From the NCBI RefSeq assembly GCF_024171785.1, contig NZ_JAMTCK010000003.1, positions 248,001 through 312,000 on the forward strand: a stretch of DNA of 64,000 nt. Direction: 5' to 3'. Of the stretch, positions 35,645 through 44,052 are shown one piece after another. Made by a program: the position numbers and the translations under genes. The notes below the pieces were generated by a model. It was not told the origin of the DNA. It searched no databases and worked only from the letters and a program-made list of their open reading frames with translations. The number at the start of each line of letters is the position of its first letter. Position 1 is the first letter of the stretch. Source of the stretch: Goodfellowiella coeruleoviolacea. GTDB lineage: Bacteria > Actinomycetota > Actinomycetes > Mycobacteriales > Pseudonocardiaceae.

Positions 35645-36574
35645 CTCGTCAGCCGGGACCAGCGCGCGCACCGCCGCCCGCACGTAGCCGTCGTGCTCGT
35701 CAAGCGCCTTGGCGGCCGCCTCGGTGGACGCGCCGGTCAGCAGGTGCACCAGCGCGACCTTGAGGTCGCCGCCGGCCCGGTTGAGCGCGGCCTCGCACTC
35801 CTGCTCGCCCAGCCCGGTGGCCTCGCCGAGGATGCGCAGGGTGCGCCCGCGCAGCTTGGCGTTGGTCGCCCGCATGCTCACCATCAGGTTGGAGTAGGTC
35901 CGGCCCAGCCGGACCATCACCGCGGTGGAGAACGAGGTGAGCACCAGCTTCTGCGCGGTGCCCGCCTTCATCCTGGTCGATCCCGCGATCACCTCGGGGC
36001 CGGTGTCCAGCGCGATCAGCACGTCCACCCGGATCGGCAGGGCGGCCAGCGGGTTGTTGGAGATCAGCGCGGTGCTGGCGCCCAGGCTCCTGGCCGCGTC
36101 CAGCGCGCCGAGCACGAACGGGGTGCGCCCGGACGCGGCCACGCCGACCACCAGGTCACCGGCGCGGGCGTGCGCCCGGATCTCGGCCGCGCCCCGCTCG
36201 GCGCTGTCCTCGACCCCCTCGGCCGCGTTGACCAGGGCGTCCACCCCGCCGGCGTGGTGGGCCACGAACCAGTCACTGGGGCTGTTGTAGGTGGGGCCCA
36301 GCTCGGCGGCGTCCAGGGTGGCCAACCGGCCCGAGGTGCCGGCGCCCACGTAGTGCACCCGCCCGCCGGCGCGCAGCGCGGCCACGGCCAGGTCCACCGC
36401 CCTGGCCAGCGCGGGCAGCGCGTTGGCCACGGCGTCGGCCACGGTGTGGTCCTCGGCGTTGATCAGCCGCAGCATGTCCAGGGTGCCCATCTGGTCGATG
36501 TCCACCGTGCGCGGATTGCGTAACTCGGTGGGCGACTGCACGTAGACCGAGGCCGCCGGCCGATTGTTGGTCAT
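35639..36574 (-). CDS. murQ: N-acetylmuramic acid 6-phosphate etherase
   Basis: 311 residues from ATG at 36572-36574. SIS domain motifs VHYVGAGTSGRLATLDAAELGPTY with catalytic Glu91, GVAASGRTPFVLGAL, and EVIAGSTRMKAGTAQKLVL are all present. MurQ splits MurNAc 6-phosphate into GlcNAc 6-phosphate and D-lactate in the cytosol, the key step in recovering peptidoglycan sugar. The ATG overlaps the murR stop (ATGA at 36571-36574), so the two are coupled. Full family length. Confidence 0.95.
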   Translation of the reverse strand: MTNNRPAASVYVQSPTELRNPRTVDIDQMGTLDMLRLINAEDHTVADAVANALPALARAVDLAVAALRAGGRVHYVGAGTSGRLATLDAAELGPTYNSPSDWFVAHHAGGVDALVNAAEGVEDSAERGAAEIRAHARAGDLVVGVAASGRTPFVLGALDAARSLGASTALISNNPLAALPIRVDVLIALDTGPEVIAGSTRMKAGTAQKLVLTSFSTAVMVRLGRTYSNLMVSMRATNAKLRGRTLRILGEATGLGEQECEAALNRAGGDLKVALVHLLTGASTEAAAKALDEHDGYVRAAVRALVPADEN

Positions 36575-37500
36575 TTGCCCGTCTCCCGCCTGCGCCGCCC
36601 GTCCGGGCGCGACCCGAGTCGATGTCCGCTGACCGCCTGGTAGGTGGCTTCCAGCGCGGTCATGGCCGTGTCCATGTGCTGCTGTGCGACGCCGATGAAC
36701 AGGCAGTCGATCACGGTGAGCTGTGCGATCCGGCTGGCCATGGCACCGGACCGGAATGTTGTCTCCCTGGCCGCCGTGCTCAGCACGTGGTCGGCGACCT
36801 CGGCGATGGGCGAGCGGGGGAAGTTGGTCAGCGCCACGGTGACCGCGCCCTGCTCCTTGGCCACCCGCAGCGCCTCCACGGTCTCCGCGGTGGAGCCGGT
36901 GTGCGAGATGCCGATGGCCACGTCGTTCGCGCGCAGCACGGCCGCGGAGGTGAGCGCGATGTGCGTGTCGTTCCACGCGAAGCAGGTGCGGCCGATCCGG
37001 TGCAGCTTCTGCTGGAGGTCGAAGGCGACGAACGCGCTGGCGCCGAACCCGTAGACGTCCACCCGGGACGCGGCGGCCACGGCGTCCACGACCTGCTGCA
37101 GGGTGCCGACGTCGAGCTGTTCCGCGGTCTCCTCCACGGCACGGGCGTCGGCGAACGCCACCTTGCCCACCACCTGGCGGAGTTCGTCGGAGGGGGTGAT
37201 GGCACCGCCGAGGTCGCGGTTGGTCCTGGCCGCGCTGCGCGCGGTCTCCGCGGCCAGCGCGATGCGCAGTTCCGGGTACCCGCCGACACCGATCGCCTTG
37301 CAGAACCTGGTCACTGTTGTCTCACTGGTGCCGGCGGCCTCGGCCACCTCGGTGATGCTGCGGTGCGCCACCGAGGACGGGTGTTCCAACACCACCTTGG
37401 CCACTCTCTGCTCGGCCCGGGCCAGGCCGGGGAGCAGCGAACGGATCTTCACCAGTGGACTGGCGTCGCTTGGTTCTGTTGCCGGGGAGCTACTAACCAC
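36571..37500 (-). CDS. murR: RpiR/MurR-family transcriptional regulator
   Basis: 309 residues from GTG at 37498-37500. N-terminal RpiR helix-turn-helix: ARAEQRVAKVVLEHP, SITEVAEAAGTSETTVTRFCKAIGVGGYPELRIAL. C-terminal SIS domain: RVDVYGFGASAFVAFDLQQKL and GISHTGSTAETVEAL, which should sense a sugar phosphate such as MurNAc 6-phosphate. It heads the murR-murQ pair. Two GGTTAGTA direct repeats overlap and precede its start, suggesting autoregulation. Confidence 0.9.
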   Translation of the reverse strand: MVSSSPATEPSDASPLVKIRSLLPGLARAEQRVAKVVLEHPSSVAHRSITEVAEAAGTSETTVTRFCKAIGVGGYPELRIALAAETARSAARTNRDLGGAITPSDELRQVVGKVAFADARAVEETAEQLDVGTLQQVVDAVAAASRVDVYGFGASAFVAFDLQQKLHRIGRTCFAWNDTHIALTSAAVLRANDVAIGISHTGSTAETVEALRVAKEQGAVTVALTNFPRSPIAEVADHVLSTAARETTFRSGAMASRIAQLTVIDCLFIGVAQQHMDTAMTALEATYQAVSGHRLGSRPDGRRRRETGK

Positions 37501-37518
37501 GTCGGAAACTTACTAACC
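37491..37518 (-). promoter_or_regulatory. two GGTTAGTA direct repeats at the murR start
   Basis: On the plus strand TACTAACC occurs at 37491-37498 and 37511-37518, exactly 20 bp (two helical turns) apart; the first copy touches the GTG start. A site for MurR itself is the simplest reading. If true, transcription probably begins inside or just beside the repeats. Confidence 0.5.
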
Positions 37519-37694
37519 GCTACTCCCGTGGTCAACGCGGGGATGGCAGAACGTCACCCTTTTGAGTAATAAAGGCGACATCTGAGCAGGTCGTTGTCCC
37601 GTTATAGCAGCGTTCCGTAATCGTTGCCTGTGAAGCGCTGCCCTGGCTGGGGGCTGCCCACTGGTCCTGGTGACTGTTAGGCAACCCCCGACGA

Positions 37695-38330
37695 CTAGGC
37701 CAGCACCTGCACCGCGTCCCCGGGCCGCAGGGAATCGAAGAACCTCGCCGCGGCGTCAGCGGCCAGGTGCACGCAGCCGTGCGAGGGCTCGGTCAGGCTG
37801 CCCTCGTGGAAGGCGATGCCACCCGAGGCGAAGAACACCGAGTACGGCATGGGCAGGCCGTAGATGTTGCTGGTGTGCTCGCGGTCCTTCCAGGACACCC
37901 AGAAGCTGCCGACCGGTGTCTCGTGGCCGGGTCGGCCGTACATCATCGGCACCGGCCCGTAGTCGATCCGCCCGTCGGTCAGCAGCCACGCCTGCTTGGT
38001 GGACAGCCGCACGCACGCCCGCACCCGAGGACCGCACGGCGCGGCCTCGGGCACCGGCGAGACCGCGACCTCGGCCGGGGCGGCCGGCTCCGCGCTGGCG
38101 CCCTGCTGGATCCCGGTTGCCGCACCGGTCGGCGCGGCGCTGCCGGCCGGTGCCGCACTGCTGGCCGGTGCCGCCGTGCTGGTCGCGCTGGTCGCGCTGG
38201 TCGTGTCCGCCACCGGGGCCACCGACCGGCCGGCCGACGCGTCCGGCGTGCCGCTCCCGCAGCCGGCCAGCGCCACCGCCAGCGTTCCCGTCACGGCCGC
38301 CAGGAGCCACTTGGTCGCCACCATGATCAC
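37695..38330 (-). CDS. L,D-transpeptidase lipoprotein (YkuD domain)
   Basis: 211 residues from GTG at 38328-38330 (ATG at 38324 also possible). Lipobox LAGC with Cys24, an Ala/Ser/Thr/Pro linker to about residue 98, then a minimal YkuD domain with GHETPVGSFWVS, FHEGSLTEPSHGCVHL (His175, catalytic Cys186). It makes or edits 3-3 crosslinks in peptidoglycan, or anchors proteins, outside the membrane. It is transcribed in the same direction as murR but separated by 195 bp and from the upstream operon by a strong terminator. Confidence 0.9.
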   Translation of the reverse strand: MIMVATKWLLAAVTGTLAVALAGCGSGTPDASAGRSVAPVADTTSATSATSTAAPASSAAPAGSAAPTGAATGIQQGASAEPAAPAEVAVSPVPEAAPCGPRVRACVRLSTKQAWLLTDGRIDYGPVPMMYGRPGHETPVGSFWVSWKDREHTSNIYGLPMPYSVFFASGGIAFHEGSLTEPSHGCVHLAADAAARFFDSLRPGDAVQVLA

Positions 38331-38405
38331 CCATCCGTTCCTGTCGCGTACTGCCCATGAATATGGGGTTCGCGGCGCGCGGGTTGCACGGGCGACGAAG
38401 AAAAA

Positions 38406-38441
38406 ACCGGGTGGTGCCGGGACATCACGGCACCACCCGGT
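38406..38441 (-). terminator. intrinsic terminator of the nagZ-namZ-hydrolase operon
   Basis: Perfect 14-bp stem, ACCGGGTGGTGCCG (38406-38419) with CGGCACCACCCGGT (38428-38441), 8-nt loop. On the minus strand it is followed by TTTTTTCTTC, a clear U run. It lies 30 bp past the serine hydrolase stop. Confidence 0.92.
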
Positions 38442-38471
38442 CGGGAGCGGTCGGGGAAGGAGGTCGGTGGT

Positions 38472-40244
38472 TCAGCGGGACACGGGCGTCCAGGACGACG
38501 CGGTCAGCGCCCCGGGGTGGCGTTCGCCGTCCAGCACCGGGCCCCGGCCGTCGCGCACCTGGATGTCGTCCACGAACACGCCGCGCCCGGCGTAGCTGCC
38601 GCCCTTGGTGAACTGCCAGCGCAGCAGGCCGTTGCCGGGCAGTTCGGCCGACACCCGCCACCAGGCCCGGTGGCCGTGCCCGGTCAGCGCGGTCACCACG
38701 CCGCCGGGCGCGCCCTCGCCGCTGACCCGCAGGCCGACCGGCTGCCAGGTCGCGCCGTTGTCCTGGCTGGTCTGCACGGTCAGCACGTCACCGGCGTCGG
38801 TGTCCACGAACGCGTCGAAGCCGACCCGCAGCACGCCGGCGCGCGCGGTGAGCGCGGGCGTGGTCAGCGTGCCGGTCTGCCCGGTGGCCGCCGCGGTGGC
38901 CTGCCAGGACTGGCCGCCCGCCCGGGGCCGCACGGCCAGCGCGGTGGCCAGGCCGTCGGCCAGGGCCCGCCGGGCCGGGTTGATCGAGCCCCAGTTGCGT
39001 GACGGGTGCACCCGGTTGGTGAGCAGGATCGACACCGACCGGGACCGCGGGTCGATCACCAGGGTGGTGCCGGTGTAGCCGGTGTGCCCGGCGGTGACCT
39101 GGCTGCTCAGCGCGCCCATGTACCAGCGCTGGTCCAGCTCGAAGCCCAGGCCGTGCGAGTCGTCCGGGAAGCCGGTGTTGAAGTTGGTCAGCATCTGCCG
39201 CACGGTCTCCGGCCGCAGCACCCGGTGACCCCGGTAGCTGCCGCCGTTGAGGATGGTCTGGCCGAGCACGGCCATGTCGGCGGCGGTGGAGAACACGCCG
39301 GCGTGCCCGGCCACGCCACCCAGCGACCAGGCGTTCTCATCGTGCACCTGGCCGCGCACCATGCCCCGGGGCGGGGTGGCCTGGTACTCGGTGGCCGCGA
39401 TCCGGTCCAGCTTGCTGGCCGGCGGGTTGTACCCGGTGTCGACCATGCCCAGCGGCGCGGTGATCCCGGTGCGCACCAGTTCGTCCAATGTGGACCCGGT
39501 GACCCTGGACACCAGCACGCCCAGGGTGATCAGGTTCAGGTCGGAGTAGACGTAGGCGCTGCCCGGCGGGTTGGCCGGCGCCACGTCCATGACGGCCTTG
39601 ATCCGCGCGACCGGGTCCGGCCAGTCCCGCCACAGCGGCAGGAACGGCTCCAGCCCCGAGGTGTGCGTGAGCAGTTGGCGGACGGTGATGTCCGCCTTGC
39701 CGTTCACGCCGAACTCGGGCAGGTAGTCGGCCACCCGCGCGTCCAGCGCCACCCGGCCCGCCTCCACCTGCCGCATCACCACGATCGAGGTGAACAGCTT
39801 GGACACCGACGCCATGTCGAAGATGGTGTCGGCGCGCATCGGCACCCGCGCCTCGACGGGCAGCTCGGTGCCCTCGCCGTCGGCGTAGCGCACCGCGTAC
39901 CCGGTGGCCCGGGTGCTGACCACGGTGCCGTTGTGCGCCAACAGCGAGACCGCGCCGGCGAACAGCGGGTGGCCGCTGGCGTCCGGCTCGGTCCACCGGG
40001 TGATCCGGGCCAGCGCGTCCTCGATCGGCGCCCGGGCCAGCCCGGCCTGCTCCGGACTGCCCGGCCGCAGCACGGTGCCGGCCGGCGCGAACCCGGTGAA
40101 CGGCTGGTCGAAACGGGCCCGGCCGAGGTGGTCGGGCCCGGCCTGGCCGGGACTGGCCGGCGCGGGCCCGGTCCCGGTGGGCTCGGCGACCGCGGTGCCG
40201 CCGAGCAGCACCAGCGCGGCCAGGGTCGCGGCAACGGTTCGCAT
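38472..40244 (-). CDS. secreted beta-lactamase-family serine hydrolase (AmiE-like) with C-terminal beta-sandwich
   Basis: 590 residues from ATG at 40242-40244; GAGGT is 6 bp upstream. Signal peptide residues 1-20 ending AVA. The penicillin-binding fold has ASVSK (Ser146, Lys149), YSD (Tyr233) and a late HTGYTGT block. From about residue 455 a beta-rich domain (VGFDAFVDTDAGDVLTVQTS, WWRVSAELPG) looks like a carbohydrate or wall-binding module. In Bacillus subtilis the equivalent neighbour of namZ and nagZ is AmiE, which strips peptide from MurNAc; I infer the same here from context. It follows namZ by 8 bp. Confidence 0.82.
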   Translation of the reverse strand: MRTVAATLAALVLLGGTAVAEPTGTGPAPASPGQAGPDHLGRARFDQPFTGFAPAGTVLRPGSPEQAGLARAPIEDALARITRWTEPDASGHPLFAGAVSLLAHNGTVVSTRATGYAVRYADGEGTELPVEARVPMRADTIFDMASVSKLFTSIVVMRQVEAGRVALDARVADYLPEFGVNGKADITVRQLLTHTSGLEPFLPLWRDWPDPVARIKAVMDVAPANPPGSAYVYSDLNLITLGVLVSRVTGSTLDELVRTGITAPLGMVDTGYNPPASKLDRIAATEYQATPPRGMVRGQVHDENAWSLGGVAGHAGVFSTAADMAVLGQTILNGGSYRGHRVLRPETVRQMLTNFNTGFPDDSHGLGFELDQRWYMGALSSQVTAGHTGYTGTTLVIDPRSRSVSILLTNRVHPSRNWGSINPARRALADGLATALAVRPRAGGQSWQATAAATGQTGTLTTPALTARAGVLRVGFDAFVDTDAGDVLTVQTSQDNGATWQPVGLRVSGEGAPGGVVTALTGHGHRAWWRVSAELPGNGLLRWQFTKGGSYAGRGVFVDDIQVRDGRGPVLDGERHPGALTASSWTPVSR

Positions 40245-40252
40245 CGGCCACC

Positions 40253-41575
40253 TCACCGGTAGATCAGGTACCGCTCGCGCTGGCGGCGGAACTCGGCCAG
40301 CTCGGTCTGCCAGGACGCGACGATCTCGGCGGTGTCCGCACCCGCGTCCACCATGGTGCGCAACCGGGCCGACCCGGACAACCGGTCGATGGCGTTGTCC
40401 GGCCGCCAGCCGAACACCTCCGGGTACAGCGCCCTGGCCGTGACGATCATCGCCACGGCCGTGCGGACCGCGTCCAGCCGAGCGGGGTCGGTGAGGTGCA
40501 GCTGCACGCCACCGCAGGTCTGGTTGGGGAACTTGCCGAAGGTCGGCACGAAGTAGGTCTCGCGGAACCGCACGCCGGGCAGGCCGAGTTCGTTGAGCCG
40601 CTCCGCCCAGCGCCAGTCGATGCCGGGCGCGCCAACGGTTTCGAACGGCCGGGTGGTGCCCCGGCCCTCGGCCAGCAGGGTGCCCTCGAACAGGCAGGTG
40701 CCCGGGTAGACCAGGGCGGTGTCCGGGGTGGGCATGTTCGGGCTCGGCGGCACCCACTGCAGACCAGTGGCCGCGAACAGCGTGTTCCTGCGCCAGTTCC
40801 GCACCTGCACGACGTCCAAAGCGGACAGTCGGCCGCCGTCGGCTGGCAGGAACTCGGCGTCGAAGAACCGGGCCAGCTCGCCCACGGTCATGCCGTGCTG
40901 CTGCACGATCGGCTTGCGGCCGACGCCCGAGGCGAACGCCGGGTCCAGTCGGGGCCCGAACGCCGTGCCGCCCACCGGGTTGGGCCGGTCCAGCACCACG
41001 AACGCGGCCCCGGTCCTGGCCGCGGCCTGCATGGCCGTGTACATCGTCCAGATGTAGGTGTAGAAGCGGGCGCCCACGTCGGCGATGTCGAAGACCACCG
41101 TGTCCAGCCCGGCCTTGCGGTACAGCTCGGCCAGCTTGTCCGCGGTCACGCCGTAGGCGTCGTAGACGGGCAGGCCGGTGCGCGGGTCGGTGTAGTCGCC
41201 CTCGGAGCCGCCGGCCTGGGCGGTGCCCCGGAACCCGTGCTCCGGGCCGAACACCGCGACCGGGCGCAGGCCGGCCGCGACCATGGCGTCCACCACGTGG
41301 GTCTGGTCGCGCAGCACCCCGGTGGGGTTGGTGACCACCCCGACCTTGCGGCCGGCCAGGTCCCGCCAGCCGCGCTGGGCCAGCAGGTCGGCCCCGGGCA
41401 GCACCCCGCCGGGCCGGCCGGCGGTGGCGTCGGCGCCGTTGGGGCCGGCGGGGTTGGTGTCAACGGGGTTGGTGTCGGCGCTGGCCGTGGCCGAACCGGC
41501 GGCCAGCGCGGGCGCGGCCAGGGCCGAGGCGGCCAGGAAGCGTCGTCGGTCCAGGTTCGGCACGCTCCACCTCAC
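40253..41575 (-). CDS. namZ: exo-beta-N-acetylmuramidase NamZ-like (DUF1343), Tat-exported
   Basis: 440 residues. GTG at 41573-41575 overlaps the nagZ stop by 4 bases; GTG at 41563 is an alternative. Twin-arginine signal DRRRFLAASALAAPALAAG. The catalytic domain has VGVVTNPTGVLRDQTHVVDAM, VAVFGPEHGFRG, TVVFDIADVGARFYTYIWTM, LDRPNPVGG and GTCLFEGTLLAEGRGTTRPF, all characteristic of DUF1343/NamZ. The enzyme removes terminal MurNAc from the ends of muropeptides in Bacillus; here it would act outside the membrane before uptake. Confidence 0.9.
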   Translation of the reverse strand: MRWSVPNLDRRRFLAASALAAPALAAGSATASADTNPVDTNPAGPNGADATAGRPGGVLPGADLLAQRGWRDLAGRKVGVVTNPTGVLRDQTHVVDAMVAAGLRPVAVFGPEHGFRGTAQAGGSEGDYTDPRTGLPVYDAYGVTADKLAELYRKAGLDTVVFDIADVGARFYTYIWTMYTAMQAAARTGAAFVVLDRPNPVGGTAFGPRLDPAFASGVGRKPIVQQHGMTVGELARFFDAEFLPADGGRLSALDVVQVRNWRRNTLFAATGLQWVPPSPNMPTPDTALVYPGTCLFEGTLLAEGRGTTRPFETVGAPGIDWRWAERLNELGLPGVRFRETYFVPTFGKFPNQTCGGVQLHLTDPARLDAVRTAVAMIVTARALYPEVFGWRPDNAIDRLSGSARLRTMVDAGADTAEIVASWQTELAEFRRQRERYLIYR

Positions 41576-43464
41576 CAGGACAGGCCAAAGCCGAGCGGGT
41601 AGCGCACCTTGGTGGCGTCGGCGCCGTCCGGCACGTCCACCGGCAGCTTGCCCCTGGGCTTGATCTCGCCGAAGAGCACCTTGGTCAGCGCCTCGGTGGA
41701 GGTCGCGCCGTAGAAGTAGGTGGCCAGCCAGGTCTGGGCGCTGGGCACGTAGCCGGTGTCGTAGGGGTTGCGCACGGCCACGGCCACCACCGGCTTGCCG
41801 GTGGCCACCAGCGCGTCGACGAGCTGCTGCTGGGCCGGCGAACCGGCCAGGTTGTAGGTCAGCACCACCACCAGGTCCCGCTGCCCTGCCGCGTCGACCG
41901 CGGCGCTGATCTGCGCGGCGGTGGGCGCCGAGCCGGTGTCCAGCGCGGTGGTGGCCGGACCGCGGGCGGCGATCTGGTTGGCCAGGGTGGTGGTCACCGT
42001 GCCGGCCGAACCCCAGCCGGTCACCAGCGCGCTGGCCGGCTTGCTGGTCAGCGGCAGCAGGTTGGCGTCGTTGCGCAGCGCGGTGACGGTCTGGTCGGTG
42101 ATCCGCTGCGCCTCGGCCAGGTGGCTCCGGTTGCCCACCACCGAGTTCACCGCGCGCACGTCCACCAGCGGCTTGGCCACGAGGCCCCGCTTGTACTTGA
42201 GCTTGAGGATGCGGGTCACGCTCTGGTCGATGCGCTGCTCGGTGATCTCGCCGCGGCGCACCGCGTCCAGCACGCTGGTCGCGGCCAGTTCCAGGTTCAC
42301 CGGCATGAGCAGCTGGTCCACCCCGGCCTTGAGGGCCAGCACCGGGATCTCGGCGTCGCTGTGCAGCTTGCGCACGCCGGCCATGGCCAGCGAGTCGGTG
42401 ACCACCACGCCGTCGAAGCCCAGTTCGTCGCGCAGCATGCCGGTGAGGATGGGCTTGGACAGGGTGGCCGGCTCACCGGACGGGTCGATCTTGGGCATGG
42501 TGATGTGCGCGCTCATGATCACGTCGATGCCGGCGTCGATCGCGGCCCGGAACGGCGGAGCGTCCACTGTGGACCACTGTTCCTTGGTGCGCTTGGCCTC
42601 GGGCAGGCCGTAGTGGCTGTCGTCGGAGGTGTCGCCGTGGCCGGGGAAGTGCTTGGCGGCGGCGGACACCGTCTCGGTGGCCCGGCCGGAGTCCTGGTAG
42701 CCGTGCACCTGCGCGGCGACCAGCTGGGCGGCCAGTGCCGGGTCGGAGGAGAACGATCTGACCCCGATCACCGGGTTCTGCGGGTTGGAGTTGACGTCCG
42801 CGTCCGGGGCGAAGTTCTGGCCGATGCCCATGGCCCGCAGCTCGCGGCCGGTGATGGCGGCGGCCTGCCTGGCCGCGGCCGGGCTGCGGCTGGCGCCGAG
42901 CGCCATGTTGCCGGGGAACTGGGTGGCGGGCGCGGTGATCCGGGTGACGATGCCCTGTTCCTGGTCGGTGGAGATGATCAGCGGCACCCGGCTGCCCGAG
43001 CTGAGCGCGGCCCGCTGCAACCCGTTGGACAGCTCGGCGACCTGCTTGGGGCTGTCGATGTTGTCGTAGCTGCTGTTGTTGAAGTAGATGACCCCGCCGG
43101 GGTGGAACTTCTTCACCACCTCGGCCGAGGTGGCCACGCCGAAGTCGCGGACGCTGCCCTCGGTCGGCTCGTCCGCGGCCTGGCCGTGGACGTAGGTGAC
43201 GAACAGCTGGCCGATCTTGTCCTCCAGGGACATGCGGCGCAGCGTCGAGGTCACCCAGCCGTGCATGGCCGCCTCCGGGGTGGCCTGCGCCTGGTCGGCC
43301 CGTGCCTGGTCGGCGGAGGCCGTCGGCTGGGCCGCGACCGGAGCCGATCCGGCGAGCGCGACCGTGGCCAGCGCGGCCAGCGTGGTGGTGAGCGAACGTC
43401 GAACGACGGAGCTGCTCGCCGGACTCTGCCCGGTGAGTGCCCTGTTAGCGCGGACCCGGTGCAC
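41572..43464 (-). CDS. nagZ: glycoside hydrolase family 3 beta-N-acetylglucosaminidase (NagZ-like), secreted
   Basis: 630 residues from GTG at 43462-43464. Signal peptide to about residue 48 (ending VAAQPTASA). GH3 motif KHFPGHGDTSDDSHYGLP (271-288) with the catalytic His284-Asp278 dyad of the NagZ subgroup, nucleophile Asp357 in VVVTDSLAMAGV. A C-terminal alpha/beta domain (about 440-630) is present, as in the two-domain Bacillus enzyme. It releases GlcNAc from muropeptides so that NamZ can remove MurNAc. First gene of the nagZ-namZ-hydrolase operon, with 4-base overlap to namZ. Confidence 0.93.
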   Translation of the reverse strand: MHRVRANRALTGQSPASSSVVRRSLTTTLAALATVALAGSAPVAAQPTASADQARADQAQATPEAAMHGWVTSTLRRMSLEDKIGQLFVTYVHGQAADEPTEGSVRDFGVATSAEVVKKFHPGGVIYFNNSSYDNIDSPKQVAELSNGLQRAALSSGSRVPLIISTDQEQGIVTRITAPATQFPGNMALGASRSPAAARQAAAITGRELRAMGIGQNFAPDADVNSNPQNPVIGVRSFSSDPALAAQLVAAQVHGYQDSGRATETVSAAAKHFPGHGDTSDDSHYGLPEAKRTKEQWSTVDAPPFRAAIDAGIDVIMSAHITMPKIDPSGEPATLSKPILTGMLRDELGFDGVVVTDSLAMAGVRKLHSDAEIPVLALKAGVDQLLMPVNLELAATSVLDAVRRGEITEQRIDQSVTRILKLKYKRGLVAKPLVDVRAVNSVVGNRSHLAEAQRITDQTVTALRNDANLLPLTSKPASALVTGWGSAGTVTTTLANQIAARGPATTALDTGSAPTAAQISAAVDAAGQRDLVVVLTYNLAGSPAQQQLVDALVATGKPVVAVAVRNPYDTGYVPSAQTWLATYFYGATSTEALTKVLFGEIKPRGKLPVDVPDGADATKVRYPLGFGLSW

Positions 43465-43644
43465 AACGCCCTCCTCAACCCGGTTCGTCAGACGAACAGG
43501 GCACGTTGAAACCTTCCCACTAGGTGGTGGTTTGAATCGGCAAACTACCCACGCAGTGAGAGTGGGTCAACAGGTCGGGGAGCGTGTGAAGACACGCCTG
43601 AACTCGCGAAAAACACCGGCGGTGCCGTGGTCCGGACACAGGAA

Positions 43645-43883
43645 GCGCTCACAGGCACCTACCTGTGAGCGCCACCCGTCAGCGTGGGCGATCGGGCTAC
43701 CAAGCGTGCAACTCATCGTCGTATTCCCGGGGCCTCGGCGGCCGGCGTCCCGATCCGCAAGCCCCTAAACGACATGCCTCCCGCGGCGTGCTGCGCGTGG
43801 GTACCGCGATGTCCGCGCGCGGAGTTCGGACGGGGTGGGCGACGCTTCTCCTCTGGATCGCCCCTGGCCGTTTCGAAGTCCGC
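43645..43883 (-). ncRNA. possible small RNA (Ms1-type candidate) downstream of the HAD gene
   Basis: The 588-bp interval 43465-44052 has no gene. On the minus strand a sigma-A-like promoter is visible: TTGCCG at 43913-43918, 17-bp spacer, TACAAA at 43890-43895. About 240 nt downstream a perfect 11-bp hairpin (GCGCTCACAGG 43645-43655 with CCTGTGAGCGC 43662-43672) would end the transcript, without a long U run. In M. tuberculosis the abundant RNA MTS2823/Ms1, which binds core RNA polymerase, lies 3' of the orthologous HAD gene Rv3661. Position and size fit; sequence identity was not tested. Confidence 0.35.
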
Positions 43884-44052
43884 AACTCCTTTGTAATCCC
43901 GATCCGCACGCACGGCAAGGTCTCGAACAGGTGCACCGTTCAAGCCACGTTCGGTCACGAAATCCCGGTGGTTTCCCGGCCCGGGTAGCACTGGTGGCCG
44001 GTGCCCGCTGCTCCGTTCGGGTCCGTGCCGGCGGGGCCGGCGCTACCCGCGG

